Assembly: GCA_021904315.1 (NCBI GenBank)
Contig: CM038925.1
Span: 4,590,501-4,654,500 of the forward strand
Origin: Sphagnum magellanicum
Taxonomy: Eukaryota; Streptophyta; Sphagnopsida; Sphagnales; Sphagnaceae
DNA: 64,000 nt
Direction: 5' to 3'
Shown: positions 1 to 10,020 of the stretch, piece after piece
How the letters are laid out: every line of letters starts with the position of its first letter
How positions within the stretch are numbered: position 1 is the stretch's first letter
The notes under the pieces: generated by a model
What the model was told of the DNA's origin: nothing
Database searches by the model: none
Seen by the model: only the letters and a program-made list of their open reading frames with translations
Made by a program: the position numbers and the translations under genes

Positions 1-654
1 GTTTCCTTGGACATGTTGATTAGGTTTTAATCAAGGTTTAGGTTGTATTGATAGGCACAATTTGCAAATATGTCAAGATTTGATCACTAATGTGTCCCAT
101 TGCTTCTTGTTGTGGTGAGATTGGGTTGATGACTAGTAGACCACCTTGTTATATTCATAGTGTGCCTTAGTTTGTTGGCCCTATGAAATGTTTTTATGGG
201 TGCAAGTGCCCTAACCATATAGGTGCAACAACCTTGGGTTTATGTTTTGGGGGTCTGGTTAAATTGTAACAAGTTCAACATCCTTGTAGATTTAGTTTGA
301 ACCATCGCAAATGTATCATCCTTTTGTGATTAGATTTTAAGGTGGATACCCGAGTTAGGGTTTAAGGTTCATCATAGAAATGACACAAGATTCAAGGGAC
401 AAGGACACTATTACTAGTGATTTCACCAAGTGGGGTGCGGTTTAGACCACCCACACCACCTTCATCATCCTCTAAGGGAGATTCTTCAAATTTTGAAACA
501 AATTTTTTTCTAAGGTTTGTCACCCCACCACTATTGTGGGACATGGAGGAAATGTATGGAGCCACCAAAAGGCCCTGTCAATATTCAGGGGTGGTTAGCA
601 CCATTGAGTTGGATGATTTCATTTAGGAGTTTGAATTTGTGTGATATGTAGCAA

Positions 655-1673
655 ATGCATAATCCCCAGCTGTTCACACCCTTCATGGCATGGAAGGGTT
701 TGTTTCAACATTTGGAAGGGCCATTTATGAATGATTATCATGAATTCAAACGTGCCCATGAGATTCAGATTGAGGAGTGGCAATTATATTGGTCTTTCAA
801 TTATGTTTCTATCACTAAGGGAATTGTGGCCCCAAATGGTGCAACAACAATTCTTGACATTAATTTGACAAGTGGAAGTGAAAATGTTAGTGGTAGTGGA
901 GCCATTGGATGTGGTGGAACTATTGGGGGTGGTGGTGTAGGGGCATCCATTAGTACATGGGGTTCATTGCCCATATTTAACCCAGTTGTGTAATTCTTCC
1001 GTGAATTGTGGCAAAATTACCAAAGGGTAAAGATTAAAAAGCTATGGAGTTTGCAATATTTCCAATGTAAACCCCATGAAAGTTTGTAAGAAGCCTATGC
1101 ATGGATGTGTAGGTTGATCATGGTGACACAAGGTGTCATAGAAGCCCCAGCAATCCAATTTTGGTATGGGATCCTAAATAAAGAGCTTAAGTGTTGAGTG
1201 TGGGATGCCATTTTATTGCAACTTGCCCAACCCACTTTGACTAGTGTGTTTTAGTTATAAAAAAGGATTGAGATGAGCATGGTGGAGGAACGAATGGTCA
1301 CCCTTGGGTTTAACAAGGAAAACTTGAGGAATTTTCAACACCATTAAGCCATCAATCATGAGGTCAACCCACCAAGGCTGCACCACCCAAGGCCAAAGGG
1401 GCCAAATTAGATTCAAGTGGTGGTTCCACATCATATTCAATAGAACAAGGTGGAGAAGACAAATGTTTGAGATGTGGTGGGCCTCACAAGAAAAAAAATT
1501 ATCCCAATCCACCACAAGCCACAACTTCCAACCTTAATCCCAACAAAACATGTTCCCATTATCATGCATGTGGGCATGATGTCAATCATTGCTTCACGCT
1601 TGACCTAGAATTACGGCAAGGCCAATCACAAAACACTAATGCTAGTAAGGGCCAAGGTTCTAGGAAAAGCTAG
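655..1673 (+). pseudogene. gag relic of the Ty3/Gypsy element
   Basis: An open stretch at 655-993 is followed, after a stop, by a helical capsid-like segment at about 990-1300 (FFRELWQNYQRVK, then WMCRLIMVTQGV and QFWYGILNKELK). This resembles retrotransposon gag capsids in which a DNA- or coat-like core precedes zinc knuckles. Two cysteine/histidine clusters follow: CLRCGGPHKKKNYP near 1465-1505 and CSHYHACGHDVNHC near 1550-1600. The first has the C-x2-C-x4-H spacing of a knuckle, with its final Cys replaced. A gag protein would package the element RNA. Several stops and at least one frame change make it non-functional. Family assignment is from pattern memory and position upstream of the protease. 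Confidence 0.65.
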
Positions 1674-2559
1674 GAAGGGAAAAATGCAACCAACAAAGGG
1701 TTGGCCACCAAGCTAGCTCAAGGCCAACCCAACACCATGGAGGCTAGGTTTGCACAATTGGAGGCCCTAGTCACAAGCATAGCAACCCAAGTGAAATCTA
1801 TTTACATCTAGGCTAAGGAAGGTTAAGGATAGGGAAGATGGCCCATCATATGGGGCAAATGCAGATCAAAAATTCTTTTGTGGAGCTGGTTTTTCAAGAT
1901 CAATGGCATTAGATGAAACGATGCCACACATGTTAAGAGTTCACGAGTCATGGGCAACGAATGATGGAAACTGTGTTATGGTTCTAAATCTTAATGGGAT
2001 GATTTTCACAATTGCACCAATGACAAAAACTAGTGTGTAGGTGCCAAAATCACAAGGTGCTAATGAGAAATTAGATCCTTATCATGGTGAAACTTAGGGC
2101 CAAGTGTGGCTCCCACAATCATTTGTGTTAATAAACACCATTCCCAATCCCATTGGGGCATTAACTTCAAGTGGAATGTCAAGGAAAATGCCTAGTTCTT
2201 TTCTTAGGTCCAAGACACTCATAAGTTTGATGGGGGCACCCAAAGCAATGTGTCAAGCACCACTATTTTTTGTTAAGATATTAGCCATTTCAAGTATTCA
2301 ACCAGTAGCCGTGTTTCACTTGGTGGCCACATTATGTGAGAATGGTGGAACACCAAAGGTGATGGTTAGGTCGAAGGACACCTTTGTGCCTCCTACAGTT
2401 CCCCATCTAATTTTTGAAGCCAATCACATGGAACATCCAAGGTTCAACTTGAATCTTAACATGTGGCTATGGCCAAACTTCACAACCTTCCAACACGGCC
2501 AACCATTGATCGAGCTAATGTTATTCTTAGGGTTGTGGTTGTGCACATTAAGGAAATAA

Positions 2560-2800
2560 TGTTTTAGTTGAAGGGGGCATCAACATGATGATACCAACCC
2601 TTAGGGTGTCAGTGGATTCTGGTGTTCAACCATTGATGTTGGGCAAAGTTATTTTTAATGGCCTTGGATTGATCGATGCTAATCTTGACCCATGCCCATA
2701 TCACATTTTGACATCCATGGGTGGGTCAGAAAAGGCATGAAGGTTAACCAAGTAGGAAATTGTGATCCAAGTTAATCCTAATAAGCCAGCAGATTATACT
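2560..2800 (+). pseudogene. Retroviral-type aspartic protease relic
   Basis: At about 2605-2640 the frame reads VSVDSGVQPLMLGK, with the catalytic Asp-Ser-Gly (2615-2623) of retropepsins; the flap and C-terminal part follow, with LIDANLDPCPY near 2670-2700. It would cleave the Gag-Pol polyprotein. It lies between gag and the methyltransferase domain, so the methyltransferase sits downstream of protease and upstream of reverse transcriptase. Stops interrupt it at about 2738. The domain is short and degenerate; the call depends on the DSG triad and the position. Confidence 0.5.
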
Positions 2801-3340
2801 ATTATGCGGCCTTGAACAGTGGTCATGCATGTTACGTCTTATGATGTGTTGGTTGCAAGTGTGGTGTTGTACCCCCTAGGGATTACCATTGACTTTTGGG
2901 AAAAAACCACATACTACTGTCTAGGCTGGCAAATAGGAGTTAGTCATAAGGCTTCATTGCTAGTGAGATTCATTTGGGGGGTAAGCAAGGAAATCTAACA
3001 AGTCAACTATGTTGGCTAGATTTTCAAGCCTCCCACATGGACTTGAGTTATTGGAAGGTAATGTCCATGACCAGGATGCACCTCCAAATGGTGAATTAGT
3101 AATGCTAGGGCCATAGGGGATGCCAATCATTTTAATTTCTCCATTGGATCCTAGGTCACCTTATGGGGCACATTGATTAGATTTTAAGCATCATCAAGTC
3201 ATTATATTCATTAGGCTTGGCACATTCTATTATCACCAAGCCCATAGCCACTTGTGAACCTTAATAATGGGCCTCTAAGTTTAAGCCCATTGGATACCAA
3301 TGTTATTTAGTGGGATATTCCCAAGGATGGGATATGCCTA

Positions 3341-4489
3341 CTTGAGTTATTTGGAGGCATTAGTTCTAGATTAGCTGTAATTCTACAGTTGGGCATCTTA
3401 GTCCGGTGATACCATTATGTGGAGAAGGATCCACAAGCCAGACAAGCCTCCATGCGGCATGTCATGATGTTGCAACAAAAGTATCCCCACTTGTTACCAA
3501 CATCGGCCATACATGGTTATCAACATTCCTCACCAAGCATCACCTTGTTAGGAACGCCAGAATTGGGAAAGATTGGGCCAATTGATTTGCTCATTTTTGG
3601 ATGGCCATGTCAAGGTTTTTCACATATGGGTATAGGCCAAAGACTTTTCAATCCTAAGTCGGGGTTATTCTGGGAATTGATTCATGTTGTGCAACATTTG
3701 CAATAGACACTTATGCACCCATGTGCATATTTGTTAGAATATGTCCCACCATTGGGGGATTCTACGCCACTTGTTTTGGCTGGATGGCAACAAATCAAGG
3801 CTTGGATCGACAAGCTAGTGCATGTGGATGTTGCTTAAGTTGGTTCACAAGCTCATTGGTTCTTATGGATGTGGATTAACCTAGCACCACCAAAGGTGAT
3901 CCAATGAGCATATGAGCTCATCCTTAGGTCACCCACATGTTTGGTGGATGACATACTGGATCCAGGATACCATTCATGTGTGGTTCGTCATGATGATCGA
4001 CCACCTTTGGCTCTAGTCAATATGGTTGGCCTTCCATGAATAGCCCTACCAACATTCTTGAGTTTTCCACATTCTTATGCATTTAAGAATGGGGACCCAA
4101 GGATGATTTCGGACCCCTATTCATCCAAGATGGAAGAATCCAATGTAAATGAAAGGGTACGAGCCATGGAATTCCACACTAGCACCACAATTGTGAAAGG
4201 CATATTTGAAGGAGCCTATAGGTAGATTTTGGGGCAAGTTATGGATTTCAAATGCTTCACATGGATTTTTAGTTTGGTATGGGTGCGGAACAAGAAATTG
4301 GTGATGTGGGGATGCCAAGACATGATGGCACCTTTGCACATTTTGCATAGCAATCATAGGTTAACTTCGAATGTTAGGGATGGTCCATCATCCCAACCCA
4401 AAGTACATGTGACTACAAAAACATGGGACCCAGGAATTGGCCTAACAATTATAGGAGGTGAGGTGCATGAAGCACGATGGATAACATGA
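3341..4489 (+). pseudogene. Captured C5-cytosine DNA methyltransferase domain in retrotransposon pol
   Basis: One continuous frame carries the conserved C5-MTase motifs in canonical order. Motif I (SAM binding) is LELFGGI at 3341-3361. Motif II has the acidic VEKDP after 3419. Motif IV is GWPCQGFS with the catalytic Cys codon at 3608-3610. Motif VI is LLEYVPPLGD at 3731-3760, where the usual Asn of ENV has become Tyr. Motif VIII is the VGSQAHWF segment at 3839-3862. A motif IX/X-like end comprises ERVRAMEF near 4160 and LGQVMDFKCFTW at 4229-4264. The order is not rearranged, unlike plant DRM enzymes. Six in-frame stops (3407, 3704, 3836, 3905, 4037, 4223) and the ENV change make this copy inactive. 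In a live element it would methylate cytosines in DNA. It is flanked by protease and RT in the same orientation, so it is part of the polyprotein and not a host gene. Confidence 0.85.
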
Positions 4490-4599
4490 AATTTCATTGG
4501 ATGTTTGCCTTCCATTCGAAGGAATTAGGTCAATTAAGGGGACAAGAGGTTTGAATCATATTGGAAGATGAAAATCTAATTTTCAAATGACCTTACAAG

Positions 4600-5913
4600 C
4601 TAAATGAGGTGGAAAAAACCTTGGTTTAGGTTCGAACATTAGAGTTGTTAAATGTGGGTTTGGTGGAATTGTCTAAAGGTGAATATGTTTCAGCAATAAT
4701 GATGTTAGCTAAGAAGGACATTTTGGGCAATTGGACTTAACATCGCATGTGTGGGGATTACCGTTCAATGAATAAATGGACCCATTCAGACAAATATGCC
4801 ATGCCCCTATTAGAGGAAATCTTTGATGCCCTTAGATAAGACAAGGTTTTCAATACCTTGGACTTTGGGTTTGGCTACCATTAGTTGCCATTAAGGGAGG
4901 GCGATAAAGTCAAAACAACATTTTGGGGGATTGACCCCCATGGGAAGGATTATTTTTACCAATGGAAGTTTTTGCCATTTGGTCTGAAAAATGCCCCTAC
5001 ATAATTTCAAAGGGTCATGAATTGAATTTTGGCAGGTATTTATTTTACCAAATGTTACATTGATGACATCATTGTTTTTAGCTTGACCCTAGGAGATCAT
5101 ATGCACCATTTGCAGAAGGTGTTTGGAAAACTTAAGGAACATAACCTTAAGTTTCATCCGGGCAAATGCCAGTTCTTTCATACTTAGGTGGAATACTTGG
5201 GTCACATGATTTATCCAAGTGGATTGCGGGTTCAAAAGGCAAAGGTTGATGCCATTTCACAAGTTCCCCAACCAATAGATGTTAATTCGTTATGAGCTTT
5301 TATGGGCTTGTGTAATCACTACCGAAGGTTTGTGAAAGGCTTTAGTAGCATGGCCAAACCTTTAACCTAGTTGACACAGATTGACTAGGAGTTCATTTTG
5401 GATGAAGCACAAAAATAAGCCTTTTAGGAATTGAAGGTCGGGCTTTCATCAACTCCCATTTTGAAGCGACCCATTTGAGGACCCCCATTCCAATTACACA
5501 CTAATTGGAACACTGTAGGGTTGGGAGTTGTGCTTACCCAACTTGATGATGATGGTTGAAAGTTTGTGGTGGCATATGCCAATTAGTCCAACAATAAGAT
5601 GGAGGCCAAGTACAACTCATATTTGGGGGTGTGCCTTGTAATTGTTTGGGTTGTTTTGTCATTTTGATGATATTTTTATGGTAGCCCATTCATTTTGATT
5701 ACTAATCATCAACCTTTGAAATTCCTTATGGAATCAGATCAACTCACTAGAAAATTGGCCAAATGGGCATATATTTTGAAAGAGTATGACTTTGATATAA
5801 TTCATAAGCCTGGTAGGGTTAATCGAGATGCAAATGGGTTGAGTCGAAACCCAAGTTCCAATGAGGAGGATACCATAGGGCTCATTGGCATGGTGATGTG
5901 GATTTGGAAGTAG
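4600..5913 (+). pseudogene. Reverse transcriptase and RNase H relic
   Basis: RT palm motifs are visible across short frames: the fingers/palm segment at 4830-5000 (FLPFGLKNAPT near 4972-5005), the catalytic YIDD at 5056-5067 followed by IIVFS, and the thumb (EYLGHMIYPSGLRVQKAK near 5190-5245). The connection and RNase H follow: FMGLCNHYRRFVKGFS near 5300-5345, an RNase H start near 5480, and the typical end HKPGRVNRDANGLSRN at 5805-5850. This matches Ty3/Gypsy pol. Many TAG, TAA and TGA codons interrupt it, mostly at positions where Gln, Arg or Trp is expected. Confidence 0.85.
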
Positions 5914-6189
5914 TACCATGATGGCATGCCTCTCTATGTACCTTTGTACTTTATTACGGTGTTTTGGGGATGTTTTTTAGACGAGTGTGGATGATGGGGA
6001 TCCTCATGATGTGGACATGGAGTTGGAGGGCAATGGTGCCTTAGATATTCATGATGATGCACCTGTCATTGCATATTTGCAAGCAAGTGAAGTTTCGATT
6101 AGATTAACACCCAAGGAAAATGAATATGTTGTGCATAAGGCTAAGTGGTTCAAATGGGAAGGTAGTTGATAGATGGACAAATGAAGGTT

Positions 6190-7030
6190 GTGCCTTGCCC
6201 AAAACAATGTGAAAGCCTTGTGAAGCATGTTCACAAGGAATTGGATCACTTTGGGATCTAATAGACATACAGTTTGTTCCAAACATAGTAATGGTGGTAA
6301 AGGATGCAATTATAAGTTTAGTAATTTGTTTTTAGGTGTATGGTGTGTGATCAAATTTGGGCATCTTTCAATGTACCTACACCTCACCTATAGCCCTTAC
6401 CAATTATGGGGCTTGGGTACCGACGGAATTTGGATTTTTCCGGCCCATTGAGTTTGACACCTCAACATAACCAATATGTTTTAGTTATAAGAAAGCATTT
6501 TTCCAAGTGGTTTGGGTTGGTTCCATTACCAAATCATAGTAGTGAAAGGGTGACATATGCATTTTTGCATAGGGTGTTTAATAGGTTTGGGGCTCCAGCT
6601 AAAATTTTCACTAACCAAAGTACAAAATTCCGTGGAGAATTCCAAAAGTTGTGTGAGAAAACATTGATTGATCATCGCATGATTTCATGAAACCATCCTG
6701 AGGTAAATGGGTTAGCTAAGTGGATGGTGAAAATGGTGAAGCAAGGTTTGCGAAAGTATGGTCTCCACAAGGGCCATATTTGAGATTAGGACTTACAACT
6801 ACCATGGTTAACTATGGGATATAGGTTCAATCAACAAGCTTTTCTTTCATCTTTTTCACCATACTTCTTATTGTTTGGCCATGAATTTGAATTATTAGCA
6901 TTAATTTGACAAGATGCACTAGTAGTAATTAACTTTGATGATCCTGATGTGCGGATTCAAACATGTGAGCATCGAGCCATCTTGTTTTGACATGCTATGC
7001 CCATGGCTATGGAAAAATTTGGCAATTTTC
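6190..7030 (+). pseudogene. Integrase catalytic core relic
   Basis: The core is recognisable at 6400-6690: DFSGPLSLTPQHNQYVLVIR, then HFSKWFGLVPLP, then FNRFGAPAKIFTNQSTKFRGEF. The expected acidic residues are lost: the second catalytic Asp region reads VIRKHFSKW and the TDQG-type motif reads TNQS. A degraded region around 6690-6720 corresponds to the third catalytic site (NHPEVNGLAKW). The tail continues to about 7030 with an FLLFGHEFELLAL segment typical of Ty3 integrase C-termini. The catalytic losses and stops show that the enzyme is dead. Confidence 0.75.
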
Positions 7031-7111
7031 CAACATTGAGATACATTGCATTATGTCATTACATGCGGAGGTGGTTATTTGTTTCAAATTCAGAGGTTTG
7101 AAATAAAAGAT

Positions 7112-7459
7112 TATGTTTACTTGCAACAAACAACACTAACTACTTTAGATGTGACTATAGGACGTGTTATTTTACATGTGCGGAAGGGTTTACCTTATGA
7201 ATGTTGTTGTTGAAGGGCTGAGATGGTCAAACATGGAAAGACCATATGTGCAATTATGCACCATGTCGATGGCCAAATGGACGCATCTTTAGCCGTGGTT
7301 TTTGCTAGCTTACGATGTGTGTTGTGTGGGCAAACTTCAGGAGTCACCACTATGTTGATTTGTGATAAATGTTCTCAAGGTTGGCATATCGGATGTCTCA
7401 TGCCTCTAATGGAAGAAATGCCAGTTGGCAAATGGTTTTGTCCTCGATGCACCCAATAG
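7112..7459 (+). pseudogene. C-terminal pol segment ending in a PHD finger
   Basis: The frame that leaves integrase (DYVYLQQTTLTTLDV from 7109) continues, through one TGA, into a zinc finger at 7316-7456 and a terminal TAG at 7457-7459. The finger shows CVLC, then CDKCSQGWHIGC, then WFCPRC: the C4-H-C3 ligands and the Trp two residues before the last CxxC that mark a PHD finger. PHD fingers commonly bind histone H3 tails. Here it takes the place where many Ty3 integrases carry a chromodomain, so a role in choosing insertion sites is a fair inference. Because the frame is shared with the integrase tail, it is part of the element and not a neighbouring gene. Confidence 0.75.
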
Positions 7460-7696
7460 ACCTAGGTTCTTAGGGTCACATAGTAAAACTAATTTAAGGT
7501 TTTTTTCCATGGTAATTCACATTTGGCTAGGGATTCAAAGGATTACAACTAGGTGACTAATGATGGGGCTCACATTTGCACATGATCTAATGGTCCTTTT
7601 GCCTTGGAACCAAAGTGTTCATCCATAGTGGATTTCCAACAAGTAGTTCTATAATGTTATTTGGTTTAAGGGGACCTTAACCCCAAATAGAGGGTT

Positions 7697-8190
7697 GATT
7701 TAGATGTGGTGTAACATTTAGGGTATTTTTATGTTATGTGTTAAGAGTGTGGTGACAATGATGGTTATAGGTGATGACATAGGAGTGCACAATAACTATC
7801 AAATGTGTTAGTTTAACTATTTAGTTAAGTCTTAATTAATTAGGTGTAAACTAGGTTAGTTAAGCTAATTAGTTGATCTCGAACTAGTTCATGTGTAAAA
7901 GGGGTTCGAGATATTTGTCATGGGATATAATCCCATCTTGTGTGACCTCAAATCAAATTTGGTGATTTGAGATTCTAGAACATAGTTTTTGCTTTGTAGT
8001 TTTTTTTTGTTATGGAAGTGTTTTGGTTTTCTATGTTTTGGGCTTGGATTCTTGAATTGTTGCAAGTGAGTCAATCTTTTGGTTTAGATGTGGTGTACCA
8101 TTCAAGGTATTTTTATGTTGTGTGTTATGAGTGTGGTGACAACAATGATTATATGTGCCAACATAGGAATGCACGACACATATTTACAAA
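7697..8190 (+). repeat. Pair of similar ~100-bp direct repeats, 390 bp apart
   Basis: The segment at 7697-7800 and the segment at 8087-8190 share long matches, including gatgtggtgta, gtatttttatgtt, gagtgtggtgacaa and cataggagtgcac/cataggaatgcac. They may be two pieces of an LTR or of a duplicated downstream block of the retrotransposon. Stops in the first copy and an open frame in the second suggest that the sequence was once coding. Confidence 0.6.
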
Positions 8191-8386
8191 CCTATGGAGA
8201 TGTTGTTTACAATTAGAACTCTTAGAAAATTTGATTTTTGTGAGCAAAAATGGGCCAAGTGATCCTAGAGATGGATGTAAATTGCCCTCCAATTTTGCAG
8301 AGTTAATTCAAATAGATTTAGGTTTTGAAGAGGAGTTAGAAGAATTTGAAGGTTCATTTGAACAAGATGAAATAGTGAACATGTAA
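8012..8386 (+). other. Unassigned 124-codon open frame, possibly transposon-derived
   Basis: The frame has an unusual acidic C-terminus (FEEELEEFEGSFEQDEIVNM) and a Cys/His-containing middle (YFYVVCYECGDNNDYMCQ), and runs into a T-rich stretch that could be a polyadenylation region. Its middle is the second member of the direct-repeat pair that starts at 7697. I do not recognise a family. It may be a surviving exon or a second coding fragment of the same mobile element. No splice sites or promoter could be assigned. Confidence 0.25.
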
Positions 8387-8889
8387 AATGTTGATTTTTT
8401 TTTTTAGTAATTTAACTTTTTTTGTGCAATTTTGTTATTTTTTAACATTAAAAATTAATTTTTGAGATAATAAAATTTGTAATAACCAGTATGCAAAAAC
8501 TGGCTTTGAAAACCGACTTGGATCACATGTCTGAGAACTGGTGCCTTTAAACCCGGGTGAAATTATTTTTTGCAAATTTTTGAAACGCTGCCCAGGTCTT
8601 GAAAAGATGAAAATAAAATTTTAAAAAAGAACCAGGTCAGGTCTTTCAAAACAGTCTCATACCTGGACCCGACGGTTCTCATAAAAACTAGAGACCCGCC
8701 CAACATTGGTCTAGACTATCTCAGTATTAAGTTCTTGAACTTTAAGGTCTGAATAGTCAAATCTTGTAGACATTTAATTTTATAAAAAATTCGGCACAAG
8801 TAACAAATAATTTTTCAAAAATTCAGCAAAGCAAAAAAAAATTGTCCAAAGGATTTGCCCAAAGTCATTGTATTTCAAGGAAACAAAAG

Positions 8890-9370
8890 TTGAATTTTGC
8901 CATATTCAATGCAATGGCAGCTCTCCAATGGAAAGACCCTAAATGGCCCTAAACATGATTAATTACATATTTTCAAATGTAGTTGCAACTCTCCAATGGA
9001 AAGAGACCCTAAGTGACCTTAAACCACAAAGGCTTCTTAATAAGGTTGCGTACTCACAAATTCCTGTCAGTTGCACCAGCCAGTCAATACGAAGTGGCCC
9101 CAAACAACAAAGTCTTAATTGGTAGGCCACATTTTTCACAGTTTGGTGGAGTGTTGTGCGCATAAATGGTTTGTTTTTGTTGTTATAGCAATTTGGTTAG
9201 TGTATAATCTCCATTCACATCTTTGTAAATATACAAATTTGAACATGTAAAGTGCAAGTGTAAAACTGTGTGTAAGGCCATTTCATTCCATGCAGTGTTG
9301 AAGTGTTAAGTGTAATGTAAAACACACCCAAAAATAAGCCCCCCCCACCAAAACAAAAAAAAAAAACGCA
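8890..9370 (+). repeat. Upstream block A of the CVNH locus (copy 1)
   Basis: Shares sequence with 19070-20580 and in part with 23220-23330: the motif ctccaatggaaag preceded by catgattaattacatattt, the segment ggtaggccacatttttcaca at about 9120, and a stretch with acaccc before a poly-C/poly-A run at about 9330. It lies 0.65-1.1 kb before the CVNH start codon, so it is part of the duplicated 5' flank. The ctccaatggaaag motif is itself duplicated inside the block, about 70 bp apart. The rest of 8400-8890 shows only non-coding, AT-rich DNA. Confidence 0.7.
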
Positions 9371-9439
9371 CACTTACATGGATTATGCAAATTTGGCTAA
9401 ACTTGATTAAACTTGCATTGATAATGTTAAACAAAACAT

Positions 9440-9615
9440 TTGCTAATTGGGATTTTTGAGTGGGCCAAATTTGGATTGGCAAAGTCAAGAAAGTTTTTCC
9501 CAATCTGGAGTTTTTTGCCAATCCAAATTCTTGAGTGGCAAGCAAAAGGTCTTGTTGTGTTTACTATATGGATCTGGATTCTTGAGTGGCAAGCAAGAGG
9601 TCTTGTTGGTTTTAC
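9440..9615 (+). repeat. Inverted repeat followed by a 51-bp direct duplication
   Basis: A perfect 16-bp inverted repeat is at 9468-9483 and 9514-9529 (aatttggattggcaaa and its complement). It is followed by two copies of a ~51-bp unit beginning attcttgagtggcaagcaa at about 9525 and 9576. The open frames here on both strands are by-products of the repeats. The interval 9615-9960 is the presumed CVNH promoter, with a possible TATA element (ttatata) near 9690. Confidence 0.7.
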
Positions 9616-10020
9616 TAGCACGTGTGAAGGAAGATAGGCTTGGGTGCTATTTGAAGTCAAGGAGATAGGAAAGAGTTCTTCTTCATGCAGTTATATAGCA
9701 AGAATCATTTTTGAAGTGATTTTCAACTCTGTGAAAAATTATGGGATGGGAGGACTACAGTAGTTTTGCACCCTTGGGTTTTATTTCTTGGCATAATAAT
9801 AATAACAAATTGTCAATGTGTTGTTTAACTAACCTACCATCAGCAGCTCTCTCTTAATGCATCATCATTGTTGTGAGTATATGATTCCAGTTGAAGTCTA
9901 GAGTGACAATTGCAAGCTGCAGCATGGGTGGGTGAACCTCTCTCAGTTAGTCACTTGTGAGTGAGCAGCTTGGCTGAAATTTCAGTTGTTGATCAGATTA
10001 TCATCATCATCATCATCATC

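Larger units (their letters stand above)
600..7700 (+). mobile_element. Decayed Ty3/Gypsy retrotransposon with captured DNA methyltransferase and PHD finger
   Basis: Domains read in order on the plus strand: gag with zinc-knuckle-like motifs, aspartic protease, C5-cytosine DNA methyltransferase, reverse transcriptase, RNase H, integrase, PHD finger. The order protease-RT-RNase H-integrase is that of Ty3/Gypsy elements; the methyltransferase and the PHD finger are extra. Reading frames are broken by stops and shifts, so this copy is dead. Long terminal repeats could not be paired: the left LTR probably lies at or beyond position 1, and the right one may start near 7700 after the purine-rich stretch at 7660-7690. 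Coding frames hold together for hundreds of bases, and many stops look like C-to-T changes, as expected for a methylated old copy. Confidence 0.88.

Noticed and set aside
1..600. Left LTR of the Ty3 element
   Set aside because: No match to sequence after 7459 and no primer-binding site found; the LTR may be outside the window.
9961..10020. Upstream ATG-in-frame extension of the CVNH gene with eight Ile
   Set aside because: The run comes from (ATC)n directly before the better ATG at 10021, which starts a normal signal peptide.
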